DNA of 64,000 bases. Source: Sphingomonadaceae bacterium (lineage in GTDB: Bacteria; Pseudomonadota; Alphaproteobacteria; Sphingomonadales; Sphingomonadaceae). The translations under genes were made by a program, and so were the position numbers. Shown here piece after piece: positions 7,571-16,831 of the stretch. Numbering within the stretch: the stretch's first letter is position 1; each line of letters opens with the position of its first letter. The stretch is from contig CANFXW010000016.1 in NCBI GenBank assembly GCA_947451145.1, forward strand, positions 1 to 64,000, read 5' to 3'. A model generated the notes under the pieces. That model did not search any database and was not told the origin of the DNA. It saw only the letters and a list, made by a program, of their open reading frames with translations.

Positions 7571-9844
7571 TCAATCGCATTCGATCCCGCGTGCCGCAGC
7601 CCAATTGGCGATTTCGGCGCGCAAATTTGCTGGCGGATTGGTGAGCCAGCCGCGCATGGCGGACTCGATATCTGCTGCGTTGACCTTGCAGACCAGTTCC
7701 TTGATCGGGCCAACCGAAGCCGGGGTGATCGACAGGCGGTGGATGCCAAGCCCGATCAGCGCCAGTGCCTCCAGACGGCGTCCGCCCATCTCGCCGCAAA
7801 CCGCGATGTCGACTTTGTGGCCTTCAACGCCTTTGACCACCCGGGCGAGGAACCGCATGATCGACGGGCTGACCCAGTCATAGCGTTCGGCCAATTTGGG
7901 ATTAGAGCGATCGGCGGCGAAGAGGAACTGGGTCAAATCATTGGTGCCGATCGACAGGAACGATACCTTTGGCGCGATCACATCGAGCATTTCAGCCAGC
8001 GCTGGTACTTCCAGCATGGCGCCATAGCGGATCGCCTCGGGCAGCATCTTCTTCTGGCCCTTCAGCCATTTGAGCTGCGCCTCGAACACCGCCTTGGCGG
8101 CGTCGAATTCCCAAGGTTCGGACACCATCGGGAACATCACGTTGAGCGTCCGCCCGGCGGATGCTTCAAGCAGCGCGCGCGCCTGAACCTTGAGCAAGCC
8201 TTCGCGCTCCAGCGCGACACGCAGGGCGCGCCAGCCCATCGCCGGGTTCTCCTCGCCCTCGCCGCCATCGTGACGCAGATAGGGCAGCGCCTTGTCGCCG
8301 CCGATATCAACCGTGCGGAAGATCACCGGCTTGTCGCCCGCCACTTCCAGCACATCGCGATAGAGCCGCGTTTGCCGCTCGCGCGCAGGCAGGGTGGCCG
8401 AAACGAGGAACTGGAATTCGGTGCGGAACAGGCCGACACCATCGGCCCCGGTCTGGGCCAACTGCGGCATGTCATCGCGCAGCCCGGCGTTCATCATTAC
8501 CTTGATCCGCACGCCATCGGCGGTGCGCGGCTCAACATCACGCAGCGCGGCATAGACCGCCTGCTTCTCGCGGTTCTTGGCGAAGCGCATGTCGAAAGCA
8601 TCGGCCATGGCCGTGGCCGGGCGAACGGTCGCCGTACCCTGATCAGCATCGAGCAGCAGCAGATCGCCTTCGCGGACCTGACCGCGCAAGCCCTGCACGC
8701 GGCCCAGCACCGGCACGCCCATGGCACGCGCCACGATCACCACGTGCGCGGTGAGCGAGCCTTCCTCAAGGATCACGCCCTTCAGCCGGCGCTTGTCATA
8801 TTCCAGCAGTTCGGCCGGGCCCAGATTGCGGGCGATCAGGATCGCATCTTGCCGCAGCCCCTTGCTCGCTGCCGTACCGAGCTGGCCGGAGACCGTGCGG
8901 AGCAACCGGTTCGACAAATCCTCTAGATCGTGCATCCGGTCTGCCAGCAGCGGATCGTCGATCTGGCGCATCCGCATCCGGGTACGTTGCTGCACGCGTT
9001 CGATCGCTGCCTCGGCCGTCAGACCGGAATCGATCGCCTCATTGATCCGGCGGCTCCAGCCTTCGTCATAGGCGAACATCTTGTAGGTTTGCAGCACCTC
9101 TTCGTGCTCGCCGCCGACACCGAATTCGGCCTGTGCGGCCATACGCTCGATCTGCTCGCGCATCTTGTCAAAGGCGAGGTAGACGCGCTGGCGCTCGGCC
9201 TCGGTATCTTCGGCAACGGTATGTTCGATGGTGACGCGCGGCTGGTGGAACACCGCGATGCCGCTCGCCAGACCCTTTACCAGCGTCAGCCCGCGCATCA
9301 GCGCCGGGCCGGTTTGCGCCTCGGAAAGCCCCCAGGCGCCCTCGTCATCGACCAGATCGGCATTGGCGATCAGTTCCGAGAGCACCATGGCGACGGTCTG
9401 CAGTGCCTCGATCTCCACCTCTTCATAGCGGCGCGGATCAACATGCTGGACGCAGAGCACGCCAACCGCCCGCTCGCGGCGGACAATCGGCACACCGGCA
9501 AAGGAGTGAAACTTGTCCTCGCCCGTTTCCGGCCGATAGGAAAAGTCCGGATGGGCAGTCGCTTCGGCAAGGTTCAGCGTTTCGACATTGCCGCCAATGG
9601 TGCCAACCAGACCCTCGCCCAGCGCCATGCGGGTAACGTGGACGGCGTCCTGATCGAGGCCCTTGGTGGCGAACAGCTCAAGCATGCCTTCGCGCAGCAA
9701 ATAGATCGAACAGACCTCGCTGTTCAGCCCTTCGGCGATCACTTCGACAACCGTATTGAGCTTGGCCTGCGCGCGATCACGCGAGGCCATGACCTCATGC
9801 AAGCGGGTCAGGATCGTACGGGCAGCGATTATAGCATTGGCCAT
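7571..9844 (-). CDS. ptsP: Phosphoenolpyruvate-protein phosphotransferase PtsP (nitrogen PTS enzyme I)
   Basis: A 757-residue protein. The N-terminal GAF domain (about residues 1-160) is followed by the enzyme I N-terminal domain, the swivelling phosphohistidine domain with the active His in TAHVVIVARA (His367), and the PEP-binding TIM barrel with GVGLFRTEFQF and SIGTNDLTQF. It autophosphorylates from PEP and passes the phosphate to NPr in the PTS-Ntr relay, which senses nitrogen through glutamine at the GAF domain. Its PTS-Ntr partners (npr, ptsN) and the lysC that often sits nearby are absent here. The gene heads the rodZ - cpoB - tilS run, 133 bp upstream of rodZ. Confidence 0.93.
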   Translation of the reverse strand: MANAIIAARTILTRLHEVMASRDRAQAKLNTVVEVIAEGLNSEVCSIYLLREGMLELFATKGLDQDAVHVTRMALGEGLVGTIGGNVETLNLAEATAHPDFSYRPETGEDKFHSFAGVPIVRRERAVGVLCVQHVDPRRYEEVEIEALQTVAMVLSELIANADLVDDEGAWGLSEAQTGPALMRGLTLVKGLASGIAVFHQPRVTIEHTVAEDTEAERQRVYLAFDKMREQIERMAAQAEFGVGGEHEEVLQTYKMFAYDEGWSRRINEAIDSGLTAEAAIERVQQRTRMRMRQIDDPLLADRMHDLEDLSNRLLRTVSGQLGTAASKGLRQDAILIARNLGPAELLEYDKRRLKGVILEEGSLTAHVVIVARAMGVPVLGRVQGLRGQVREGDLLLLDADQGTATVRPATAMADAFDMRFAKNREKQAVYAALRDVEPRTADGVRIKVMMNAGLRDDMPQLAQTGADGVGLFRTEFQFLVSATLPARERQTRLYRDVLEVAGDKPVIFRTVDIGGDKALPYLRHDGGEGEENPAMGWRALRVALEREGLLKVQARALLEASAGRTLNVMFPMVSEPWEFDAAKAVFEAQLKWLKGQKKMLPEAIRYGAMLEVPALAEMLDVIAPKVSFLSIGTNDLTQFLFAADRSNPKLAERYDWVSPSIMRFLARVVKGVEGHKVDIAVCGEMGGRRLEALALIGLGIHRLSITPASVGPIKELVCKVNAADIESAMRGWLTNPPANLRAEIANWAAARGIECD

Positions 9845-9930
9845 AAAGGGCAGACTAGCCGAACCCGCTGCGTTTGGAAACGCCGAGGTAATGGAAGTGG
9901 ATAGCTATTCGCTGGAGCGCAGAGAGAGGG

Positions 9931-10086
9931 TTAAATGTGCTCCAGCTCTTCCTTAAGTCGGAGCTTTCGCTTTTTGAGGATCTGGAGATGCGCATGGTCA
10001 GGGGCGGGGCGGTTCATTTCTTCGCGGATCGCGCGCTCAAGACCTTCGTGCTTGAGCTGCAGGGCACTGACATGCGGCTGTTCCAT
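9931..10086 (-). CDS. YdcH-like DUF465 protein, 51 residues
   Basis: A small ORF of 51 residues ending LKKRKLRLKEELEHI, which matches the DUF465/YdcH C-terminal signature LKKRKLxLKDEI. It is predicted all-helical and highly charged. The start at 10086 is chosen because AAGGAG lies seven bases upstream; the ATG at 10092 is too close to that site. The function of the family is unknown. A second DUF465 gene lies divergently 190 bp away (10276-10473), so the two probably share a regulatory region. Confidence 0.75.
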   Translation of the reverse strand: MEQPHVSALQLKHEGLERAIREEMNRPAPDHAHLQILKKRKLRLKEELEHI

Positions 10087-10160
10087 GGGCATACTCCTTA
10101 GGTTTGCGCCAATTCCCGCAGGGCGTTTTCGACTCGGGTCTAATTAACCCTGCGGTCTGA

Positions 10161-10189
10161 TTGTCAGGAAAGCACATTAAGTTTATCTT
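10161..10189 (+). promoter_or_regulatory. Putative sigma-70-type promoter for the plus-strand YdcH gene
   Basis: TTGTCA (10161-10166) and TATCTT (10184-10189) are separated by 17 bases. The implied start site falls just before an inverted repeat in the leader. This is a visual match only. Confidence 0.35.
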
Positions 10190-10195
10190 GCGAAG

Positions 10196-10216
10196 CCGGA
10201 ATAAATGTCATTCCGG
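10196..10216 (+). promoter_or_regulatory. Leader hairpin upstream of YdcH gene
   Basis: CCGGAAT (10196-10202) and ATTCCGG (10210-10216) form a perfect 7-bp stem with a 7-base loop, 60 bases before the plus-strand YdcH start. It may be a 5'-UTR hairpin or a protein-binding site; no U-tract follows. Confidence 0.35.
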
Positions 10217-10275
10217 AGCAACCGCCCCGCCCATGCGCCCAGCGGTGAACCAATGAAGAATGAGGACAGGCCAGC

Positions 10276-10473
10276 GTGAATGAAGACGAGATGCGCAAAC
10301 GCCTGGAAATGCTGCGCACGGAACACCGCGATCTTGATGCGGCGATCGACGCGCTGACCCTTGCCGGATCGAACGATCAACTCCAAATCGCCCGACTGAA
10401 AAAGCGCAAGTTGAAGCTGAAAGACCAGATCGCGCTGATCGAGGATTACCTTATCCCTGATATCATTGCTTAA
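10276..10473 (+). CDS. YdcH-like DUF465 protein, 65 residues
   Basis: A 65-residue helical, charged protein carrying the DUF465 signature LKKRKLKLKDQIALIEDYL at residues 42-60. It is a longer relative of the divergent 51-residue gene; the shared LKKRKL(K/R)LK core suggests an old duplication. No biochemical role is established for the family. The start ATG follows GGACAGGCCAGC, a weak ribosome site. Confidence 0.82.
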   Translation: MNEDEMRKRLEMLRTEHRDLDAAIDALTLAGSNDQLQIARLKKRKLKLKDQIALIEDYLIPDIIA

Positions 10474-10484
10474 TTGATAAGTGC

Positions 10485-10504
10485 GGCTGGTCATCCGGCC
10501 AGCC
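10485..10504 (+). terminator. Weak terminator-like hairpin after YdcH gene
   Basis: GGCTGG (10485-10490) pairs with CCAGCC (10499-10504) around an 8-base loop, starting 11 bases after the stop codon. No T-run follows on the plus strand, so intrinsic termination is doubtful. Confidence 0.25.
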
Positions 10505-10567
10505 TTGCGGCAGAAAAAACCGTACCGTTCCGAAACAGTCCCGAATTGACCTGCGGATAGCCGCGCA

Positions 10568-11068
10568 GTGCAGTTGAACTCTGCGATTCGCCCGGTCTAT
10601 CGCGACTTCGTCATGGGCAGAGCTACAAGTATCAATCCCCGGATCATCGAATCGCTCTATTGCGAAGGGCTGGTGCTGTCCGATGAAGTGCGGGCGGCGT
10701 TCAACCTGTCTGATCCCTATCGCCGCGGTGAGGAAGACCTCGCCCGGATAGCGCTTTCCTGCGAGGCCCTGCGCACCACCACGCGGATGATGCATGCGCT
10801 GGCTTGGCTGCTCAACCACCGCGCCTATATCAAGGGCGAGATCACCGAATTCCAGCTGGCCCGTCACGGCCGGTTGCAGCCAAACTTCCCAACTTCCGAT
10901 CCGGAGCGGATGGCACTGCTCACCCCCGAAGTGCGCGAATTGATCGGTACGACCGAACGCTTTTATGCCCGGCTCGAACGGCTCGACGCAGGCTGGCGCG
11001 AGAGCGAGGCAGGCCTGCCGCCAGCAATTCAGCGCCTGCGCGAACGCCTGAGCGGGATCGCCTCCTAA
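10568..11068 (+). CDS. rcdA: RcdA-like regulator of CtrA degradation (DUF1465)
   Basis: A 166-residue all-helical protein of the DUF1465 family, which includes Caulobacter RcdA. RcdA is an adaptor that helps deliver the cell-cycle regulator CtrA and other substrates to ClpXP. Visible family features are ESLYCEGLVLSDEVRAAF near residues 28-45 and the central RMMHALAWLLNHRA. The longest frame starts with GTG at 10568; ATG at 10613 would shorten it by 15 residues, and neither has a convincing ribosome site. The stop overlaps glpK convergently by four bases. Confidence 0.75.
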   Translation: MQLNSAIRPVYRDFVMGRATSINPRIIESLYCEGLVLSDEVRAAFNLSDPYRRGEEDLARIALSCEALRTTTRMMHALAWLLNHRAYIKGEITEFQLARHGRLQPNFPTSDPERMALLTPEVRELIGTTERFYARLERLDAGWRESEAGLPPAIQRLRERLSGIAS

Positions 11069-12540
11069 ACCGACGCCAGCGCTTTGTCCCAGGCCGCGAT
11101 GCGCGCGGCGCGGGTGGCTTCGTTCATCGCGGGCAGGAACTCCTGCTTTGTTCCCCGCATCGCCCCCGCCGCTTCTGCCAGTCCGCCAAACAGTCCCGCC
11201 CCGACACCGGCCAGCATGGCTGCGCCCAGCGCTGTCGTTTCGACCATATCGGGCCGCTCGACCGTCAGCGCGAGCATGTCGGCCAGATCCTGCGCCATCC
11301 AGTTATTGGCGCTCATCCCGCCGTCGATCCCGAGCTTGCGCCAGCCTGCACCATCGGCGGCAAATGCGGTGGCAAGGTCGCGCGTCTGTGCCGCCATGGC
11401 TTCGAGCGCAGCGCGGGCGATGTGTGCCCGGCCTGCGGAAAAGGTAAGCCCTGAAATAATCCCCCGAGCCTCGGGCCGCCAATGCGGTGCACCCAGACCT
11501 GACAGCGCAGGCACGACGACCACGCCAGCCGAATCCTCAACCGATCTTGCCAGCTCCTCGGTCTCCGCCGCGCTGGTCAGCAGGCCAAGCCCGTCACGCA
11601 GCCACTTGATAAGGCTCCCGGCGACAAAGACCGAACCTTCGAGCGCATAGGTCCGCTTGCCATCAAGCTGATAGAGCACCGTCCCCAACATGCGGTTTGA
11701 AGACTGCGGTAGGCGTCCGCCCATATTGGCGAGGACAAATGCCCCGGTGCCATAAGTCGCCTTTGTCTCGCCGGGCGAGAGGCAGCCCTGCCCGATGGTT
11801 GCCGCCTGCTGATCGCCCGCAAGGCCGGTAATCGGCAATGGCGCGCCGAACAGCTCCGGCAGCGTCTTGCCAATCGCCCCGGCACTGTTGATCACTTCAC
11901 CGAGCGCATTCACCGGCACGCCGAACTGGTCGCACAGCGCCTGATCCCACTGCGCGCCATCGAGCGCGAGCAACTGGGTGCGGCTGGCATTGCTGGCGTC
12001 TGACACGTGCAGGCCGCCGGTCAGCTTGAATACCAGCCACGATTCGATGGTGCCAAGCGCCAGCCGCCCGGCATCAGCCGCGCCGCGCACTTCCGCGACA
12101 TTATCGATCAGCCAGCGCGCCTTGGTGGCCGAGAAATAGGGATCGAGCAGCAGGCCGGTCTTGGCCTGAATCTCGCCTTCGAGCCCACGCGCCTTGAGCT
12201 TGTCGCAGGCCTCAGCCGTGCGCCGGTCCTGCCAGACCAAGGCATGCGACAGCGGCTCGCCGGTCACGCGATCCCAGGCGACGATTGTCTCGCGCTGGTT
12301 GGTGATGCCGATACAGGCGATGCGCTGCGCCCCGCCGACCTGCGCCACGACTTCGCGGGCGACGGCAAGGGTCTTATCCCAGATTTCAGCAGCATCATGT
12401 TCGACCCAGCCGGGCCGCGGGTAATGCTGGGTAAGCTCTGCCTGCGAGAGCGCCGCGACCTGCCCCGCCAGAGTAAAGGCGATGGCGCGGGTTGAAGTGG
12501 TGCCTTCATCCAGCACAAGGATCAGGGGTTCGTCAGCCAT
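11065..12540 (-). CDS. glpK: Glycerol kinase
   Basis: A 491-residue FGGY-family kinase that phosphorylates glycerol to sn-glycerol 3-phosphate. The N-terminal phosphate motif DEGTTSTRA (residues 11-19) is intact, as are WQDRRTA, GLAGDQQAA, the GTGAF segment and the C-terminal DGGMSANNWMAQ. Length matches the usual 490-505. No glpF, glpD or glpR is adjacent, so it stands alone here. Upstream it is divergent from the metallo-hydrolase gene across 66 bp. Confidence 0.95.
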   Translation of the reverse strand: MADEPLILVLDEGTTSTRAIAFTLAGQVAALSQAELTQHYPRPGWVEHDAAEIWDKTLAVAREVVAQVGGAQRIACIGITNQRETIVAWDRVTGEPLSHALVWQDRRTAEACDKLKARGLEGEIQAKTGLLLDPYFSATKARWLIDNVAEVRGAADAGRLALGTIESWLVFKLTGGLHVSDASNASRTQLLALDGAQWDQALCDQFGVPVNALGEVINSAGAIGKTLPELFGAPLPITGLAGDQQAATIGQGCLSPGETKATYGTGAFVLANMGGRLPQSSNRMLGTVLYQLDGKRTYALEGSVFVAGSLIKWLRDGLGLLTSAAETEELARSVEDSAGVVVVPALSGLGAPHWRPEARGIISGLTFSAGRAHIARAALEAMAAQTRDLATAFAADGAGWRKLGIDGGMSANNWMAQDLADMLALTVERPDMVETTALGAAMLAGVGAGLFGGLAEAAGAMRGTKQEFLPAMNEATRAARIAAWDKALASV

Positions 12541-12606
12541 TCACTCATCCTACGCTCGTCATTCGGCCACTCGACAGGGGGCCTGCGAGCCACCATATCG
12601 CCAATC

Positions 12607-13479
12607 ATGGATATGCCAACCCGCCCATGGCCCACCGGGCTTGCCGAAGTGCTCGAACCGCTGGTGCGGCGCGTGCTGGCGCCTAACCCTTCGCCCTTCA
12701 CCTTCACCGGCACCGAGACCTATGTTGTCGGCGAAGGCCATGAAGTGGCGGTGATTGATCCCGGGCCAGACGATCCCGCGCACCTTTCGGCCCTGCTCGC
12801 GGCCATCGGAACGGCCAAAGTGACAGCGATCTGCTGCACTCACACCCACCGCGACCACTCCCCTGCCGCAGCGCCACTGTCCGCCCTGACCGGCGCGCCG
12901 ATCATAGGCTGCGATGTGCTGGCGCTGGAGGACGACGGCCCGCGCGCCGATGCCTCGTTCGACATGAGCTATGCTCCGGACCGCGTGCTGCGCGATGGCG
13001 ATAGCCTCTCCGGCCCTGACTGGACGCTTACGGCAATTGCCACACCGGGCCACACCTCCAACCATCTTTGCTATGCTCTTGAAGAGAGTGGCGCGCTGTT
13101 CACTGGCGATCATGTAATGGGCTGGTCAACCAGCGTCGTCTCGCCGCCTGATGGCGACATGACTGCCTATATGGCCAGCCTTGACCGGCTCTATAACCGC
13201 ATCGACCGGGTCTATTATCCGGCGCACGGTCCGCAGATCGACAAGCCTCAGCAACTGGTGCGCGGGATGATCGGCCATCGCCGCCAGCGCGAACGGCAGA
13301 TCGTCAGACTGCTCGAGGAAGGGCTGGGCCTGATCGCCGACATGGTGCCGCGGATGTACAAGGGCGTTGATCAGCGGCTCTGGCCTGCGGCTGGCCGATC
13401 GGTGCTCGCGCATCTGATTGATCTAGAGCAGAAAAGCCGGGTAACCCGGGTAGGTGAGCAATGGTCGCTGAGCATCTGA
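12607..13479 (+). CDS. Metallo-beta-lactamase-fold hydrolase (LACTB2-like)
   Basis: A 290-residue protein with the zinc motif HTHRDH (about residues 79-84) and the later ATPGHTSNHLCY and TGDHVMGW ligand segments. The C-terminal YYPAHGPQ and winged-helix-like tail are as in LACTB2 and endoribonuclease-like MBL proteins. The substrate could be RNA, a thioester or a lactone; the sequence does not decide. It overlaps the next gene by 19 bases, implying translational coupling. Confidence 0.85.
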   Translation: MDMPTRPWPTGLAEVLEPLVRRVLAPNPSPFTFTGTETYVVGEGHEVAVIDPGPDDPAHLSALLAAIGTAKVTAICCTHTHRDHSPAAAPLSALTGAPIIGCDVLALEDDGPRADASFDMSYAPDRVLRDGDSLSGPDWTLTAIATPGHTSNHLCYALEESGALFTGDHVMGWSTSVVSPPDGDMTAYMASLDRLYNRIDRVYYPAHGPQIDKPQQLVRGMIGHRRQRERQIVRLLEEGLGLIADMVPRMYKGVDQRLWPAAGRSVLAHLIDLEQKSRVTRVGEQWSLSI

Positions 13480-14096
13480 CCCCGGATCGCACCCGCCCGC
13501 AAGGCGTGTTCTGGCTGGCCTTCGGCGTGCTGCTGGCCTTCGCAGGCCAGCAGTTATGGCAACGCTATCACGCCGATCCGCTGGGTGACCCGGTGGCGAT
13601 GAGCCTTGCCGCGGTGGAACGGCATGACCGGCTGACCGTGTTTTCCGCCCAGCTCTCGCCGGTGGTTTCGGCTGACCAGACGATGCTGATGGGCGCGCTG
13701 AAGGTGCAACAGGTAGCGGTGATCCCGGCGCGGGTGGACTATTCACTCGATCTCGCCAAGCTCGACAAACGCAGCTTCGGCTGGGAGGCGGACAAGCACC
13801 GCCTGACCGTAAGCCTGCCGCCACTCGATCTTTCGCGCCCCAACCTTGACGAAGGCCATGCGCAGTATCTGCGCGAAGGCATGTGGATCCCGCGCGATGT
13901 GCAGGCCAAGCTGACGCAGAATAACACCCTGCTCGCCGAGCGGCAGGCCAGCGAGGCGGCAGCCAATCCCGTGCTGATGGGCCTCGCGCGGGCAGCGGCA
14001 AAGCAGGCGATGCAGCAGAACCTTGCCGCGCCGCTCAAAGCAGCGGGCTATAAGGATGCCACGGTCGTCGTGCGATTTACCGGCGAGAAACTATAG
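13461..14096 (+). CDS. DUF4230 membrane-anchored protein
   Basis: A 211-residue protein with one N-terminal transmembrane helix (about residues 15-32) and an exported DUF4230 domain marked by RLTVFSAQLSPVVS and VIPARVDYSLDLAKL. Family function is unknown. The start overlaps the preceding MBL gene; no good alternative start lies after that stop. Coupling to the MBL hydrolase is a conserved-looking arrangement worth a neighbourhood check. Confidence 0.78.
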   Translation: MVAEHLTPDRTRPQGVFWLAFGVLLAFAGQQLWQRYHADPLGDPVAMSLAAVERHDRLTVFSAQLSPVVSADQTMLMGALKVQQVAVIPARVDYSLDLAKLDKRSFGWEADKHRLTVSLPPLDLSRPNLDEGHAQYLREGMWIPRDVQAKLTQNNTLLAERQASEAAANPVLMGLARAAAKQAMQQNLAAPLKAAGYKDATVVVRFTGEKL

Positions 14097-14162
14097 CCCT
14101 TGCGCTTTGTTACACCTGTTAAGTAGAAACTCGCAGGGTACGCGATCAGTCAGGGGGCAATC

Positions 14163-14885
14163 ATGACCATAGAGGCTATGGATTCGGGCAATTATCGCGC
14201 CGATCAGGCGTTCTTCACCAAGCTTTCGATGGGTCTTGCGGCATTCATCCTGTTTGGCTTTGTCCAATGGGGCCTGCGCGGCATGGTGGACTATCTCCAC
14301 ACACCGGTCTGGGTGCACCTGCATGGGCTGCTGATGGTTTCCTGGCTGGCGCTGTTCGTCACGCAAAACCGGCTGGCGGGCAATGGCAACATGGCCTTGC
14401 ACCGCAAGCTTGGCTGGACCGGTGCCTATCTCGTCGCGGCGATCGTCGGCGTGGCCTGTTACACCGGCGTGATGGCGCTCAAGCTGCACACGGTGCCGCC
14501 GTTCTTCACTAATGCCTATTTCCTTGCGCTGGTTCTGGTTGATGCCGTGGTCTTTGCCGGCCTTATCTATGCTGGCATCACCCGCCGCAAAGAGACCGAA
14601 TTCCACCGCCGCCTGATGATCGGCGGGGTGATCATGCTGATGGAACCGGCACTTGGCCGCCTGCTGCCGATGCCTTTCATGAACGGCATGGGCGAATGGG
14701 TGGTGCTGGTGATCCAGCTCGGCGTAGTCGCCATCATGGCGCTGCATGACCGCAAGGTGCTCGGCGCGATTCACCCGGCAACCGCCACAGCAGGCGCGAT
14801 TATTGCCATGAGCCATGTGCTGATCGAACTCTCGGCGCATAATGCCACAGTGCAGGGTATCGCGGCTTCGATCGCCGCAGGGTGA
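14163..14885 (+). CDS. Polytopic membrane protein of unknown function
   Basis: A 240-residue integral membrane protein with about six or seven hydrophobic helices. A His-rich signature, VHLHGLLMVSW near residues 51-61 followed by LHRKLGW, resembles DUF2306-type membrane proteins in which paired His residues may bind haem or metal; that link is tentative. A second His lies in FHRRLM. I cannot assign a role. It stands between the DUF4230 gene and nadA, each about 70 bp away. Confidence 0.7.
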   Translation: MTIEAMDSGNYRADQAFFTKLSMGLAAFILFGFVQWGLRGMVDYLHTPVWVHLHGLLMVSWLALFVTQNRLAGNGNMALHRKLGWTGAYLVAAIVGVACYTGVMALKLHTVPPFFTNAYFLALVLVDAVVFAGLIYAGITRRKETEFHRRLMIGGVIMLMEPALGRLLPMPFMNGMGEWVVLVIQLGVVAIMALHDRKVLGAIHPATATAGAIIAMSHVLIELSAHNATVQGIAASIAAG

Positions 14886-14954
14886 TTTTCCCCTTGGGCT
14901 AAGCAGGCGCAGCGCCTATCTGACCCCCTGCAACCCCCGCAGGGAAAGTGAGAC

Positions 14955-15944
14955 ATGACCGCGCAGCCCTTGAACCTGACTGGCCTTGATATCCGTGCCG
15001 AGATCGACCGTCTGCGCAAAGAGCGCAACGCGGTGATCCTTGCGCATTACTATCAGGCCCCCGAGATTCAGGACTTGGCCGATTACATCGGTGACAGCCT
15101 TGAGCTGTCCAAAAAGGCCGCCGCGTCAGACGCCGATGTCATCGCCTTTTGCGGGGTCAAATTCATGGCCGAAACCGCCAAGATCCTCGCGCCGGAAAAA
15201 ATCGTCATCCTGCCTGACATGAACGCCGGATGCAGCCTTGAGGACGCCTGCCCGCCCGAAAAGTTCAAGGCCTTCCGCGAGGCACACCCCGATCACATTG
15301 CCCTCACCTATATCAACTGCTCGACCGAGGTGAAGGCGCTGTCCGACGTGATCGTCACCAGTTCGAGCGCTGAGACGATCCTCGCCCAGATCCCGCCTGA
15401 GCAGAAGATCATCTTCGGCCCGGACCGCCACCTCGGCGGCTGGCTCAACCGCAAGTTCGGGCGTGACATGCTGCTGTGGCCGGGCGTGTGCATCGTGCAC
15501 GAGGCCTTTTCGGAGACCGAACTGCTCAAGCTGATGGCCCAGCACCCCGGCACGCCGGTTGCCGCCCATCCCGAATGCCCGCCGCACATCATCGAGCACG
15601 CTGACTATGTCGGTTCGACCAGCGGCATCCTGAACTATGCCAAGGCGATGGCAGGCGACAAGCTGATCGTCGCCACCGAGCCGCACATCATCCACCAGAT
15701 GGAAAAGGCGCTGCCGCACAAGACCTTCATCGGCGCGCCGGGAGCGGACGGCAACTGCAACTGCAACATCTGCCCCTACATGGCGCTCAACACGCTCGAG
15801 AAGCTCTACATCGCGCTGCGCGATCTCAGCCCGCGGATCGAGATCGAAGAGGGACTGCGGCTGCAGGCGAAGAAGAGTCTGGACGCGATGCTGGCGATGG
15901 CGAGCGGGTCTGTTGGCTTGGGGGATCTGGGCCGCAAGGCTTAA
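14955..15944 (+). CDS. nadA: Quinolinate synthase A
   Basis: A 329-residue enzyme that condenses iminoaspartate with dihydroxyacetone phosphate to quinolinate in NAD synthesis. The three [4Fe-4S] cysteines sit in NAGCSL (Cys93), GVCIVH (Cys179) and ICPYMALN (Cys273), matching the E. coli ligands Cys113, Cys200 and Cys297. AHYY (30-33) and GVKFMAETAKIL are also typical. GGGAAAGTGAG precedes the ATG. A small inverted repeat, CCCTGC and GCAGGG, lies in the leader at about 14925-14943. nadB and nadC are not nearby. Confidence 0.96.
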   Translation: MTAQPLNLTGLDIRAEIDRLRKERNAVILAHYYQAPEIQDLADYIGDSLELSKKAAASDADVIAFCGVKFMAETAKILAPEKIVILPDMNAGCSLEDACPPEKFKAFREAHPDHIALTYINCSTEVKALSDVIVTSSSAETILAQIPPEQKIIFGPDRHLGGWLNRKFGRDMLLWPGVCIVHEAFSETELLKLMAQHPGTPVAAHPECPPHIIEHADYVGSTSGILNYAKAMAGDKLIVATEPHIIHQMEKALPHKTFIGAPGADGNCNCNICPYMALNTLEKLYIALRDLSPRIEIEEGLRLQAKKSLDAMLAMASGSVGLGDLGRKA

Positions 15945-16825
15945 TCCTTCTCCCCACCCCGCGCGATCACCAGTGCGCCGGCTACCAGCGCCATGCCGAA
16001 GCCGTCCCAAGGGCTGAGCGTCTCGCCGAAGGCCAGCCAGCCTGCCAGCACGCCGATCACCGGTTGGCACAGCAGCGCAAGACCGATCACCAGTGGCGGG
16101 AAGTGCTTGAGCGACCAGACCAGCAGCCCCTGCCCCACTACCTGACTGCCGAGCGCCAGCCCGAGCACCGGCCACCAGACATGCGGAAAGATCGGCTCGC
16201 TGCGTAGCAGGGCGATGGCCAGCAAGACCGGCGCAGAGGCGAGGCCTGACCATGCCAGCAGCGCCCATGAACCCAGGCTCTCGCGCGCCTTTTGCAGGGG
16301 GATGATATAGAAGGCATAGCATAGCCCGGCGAACAGGCAGAACAGATCGCCAACCAGCGTTCGCGCCGAAATCTCCAGACTGCGGCCGAACAGGATCATC
16401 GCACCGGTTGTCGCGGCGAGCAGCGCCAGCCACTCGGCCCGGTGCGGACGGCGGCGAAGGGCAACCAAGCCCCAGACCATGACGATGATCGAGCCCGAAT
16501 TGCCGAACAGCGTGGCATTGCCCAGCCGCGTCATGCCAATACCGATGTGCCAGCTGGCGAGGTCAGTGCCGAAAAACAGGCCTGCGAGCAGCACGGCGAT
16601 CAGCGAGCGTTTCGGGATGCCGGTCAAAGGCTGGCGATTGGCGCGGGCGAGGAAAACGAACAGCGGCAGCGGCAAGGCGATCCGCCAGAAGCCCGCCGAG
16701 ACCGGGCCGCTATCGGCCAGTCTTACCCACCATGGCCCGAGCGCTAGCGCGACATTGGCGCCGAGCAGCGCGAGCATGTGGCGCCAGTTCCAGTCATAGC
16801 GGTGCGCAGGCGCAGTATTGGCCAA
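15941..16825 (-). CDS. EamA/DMT-family transporter
   Basis: A 294-residue protein with ten predicted transmembrane helices in two EamA repeats, the plan of drug/metabolite transporters. The first repeat has FFGTDLASWHIGIG and the second ends GWLAFGETLSPWDGFGMALV, the usual E-T/S region. The substrate is unknown; family members export amino acids or metabolites. It is the last gene of lipB - lipoprotein - eamA, six bases after the lipoprotein stop. Confidence 0.88.
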   Translation of the reverse strand: MANTAPAHRYDWNWRHMLALLGANVALALGPWWVRLADSGPVSAGFWRIALPLPLFVFLARANRQPLTGIPKRSLIAVLLAGLFFGTDLASWHIGIGMTRLGNATLFGNSGSIIVMVWGLVALRRRPHRAEWLALLAATTGAMILFGRSLEISARTLVGDLFCLFAGLCYAFYIIPLQKARESLGSWALLAWSGLASAPVLLAIALLRSEPIFPHVWWPVLGLALGSQVVGQGLLVWSLKHFPPLVIGLALLCQPVIGVLAGWLAFGETLSPWDGFGMALVAGALVIARGGEKD

Positions 16826-16831
16826 GCGCGT

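Noticed and set aside
7565..8926. A 453-residue plus-strand open frame inside ptsP
   Set aside because: It is antisense to a well-supported PtsP gene and shows only low-complexity composition typical of GC-rich shadow frames.
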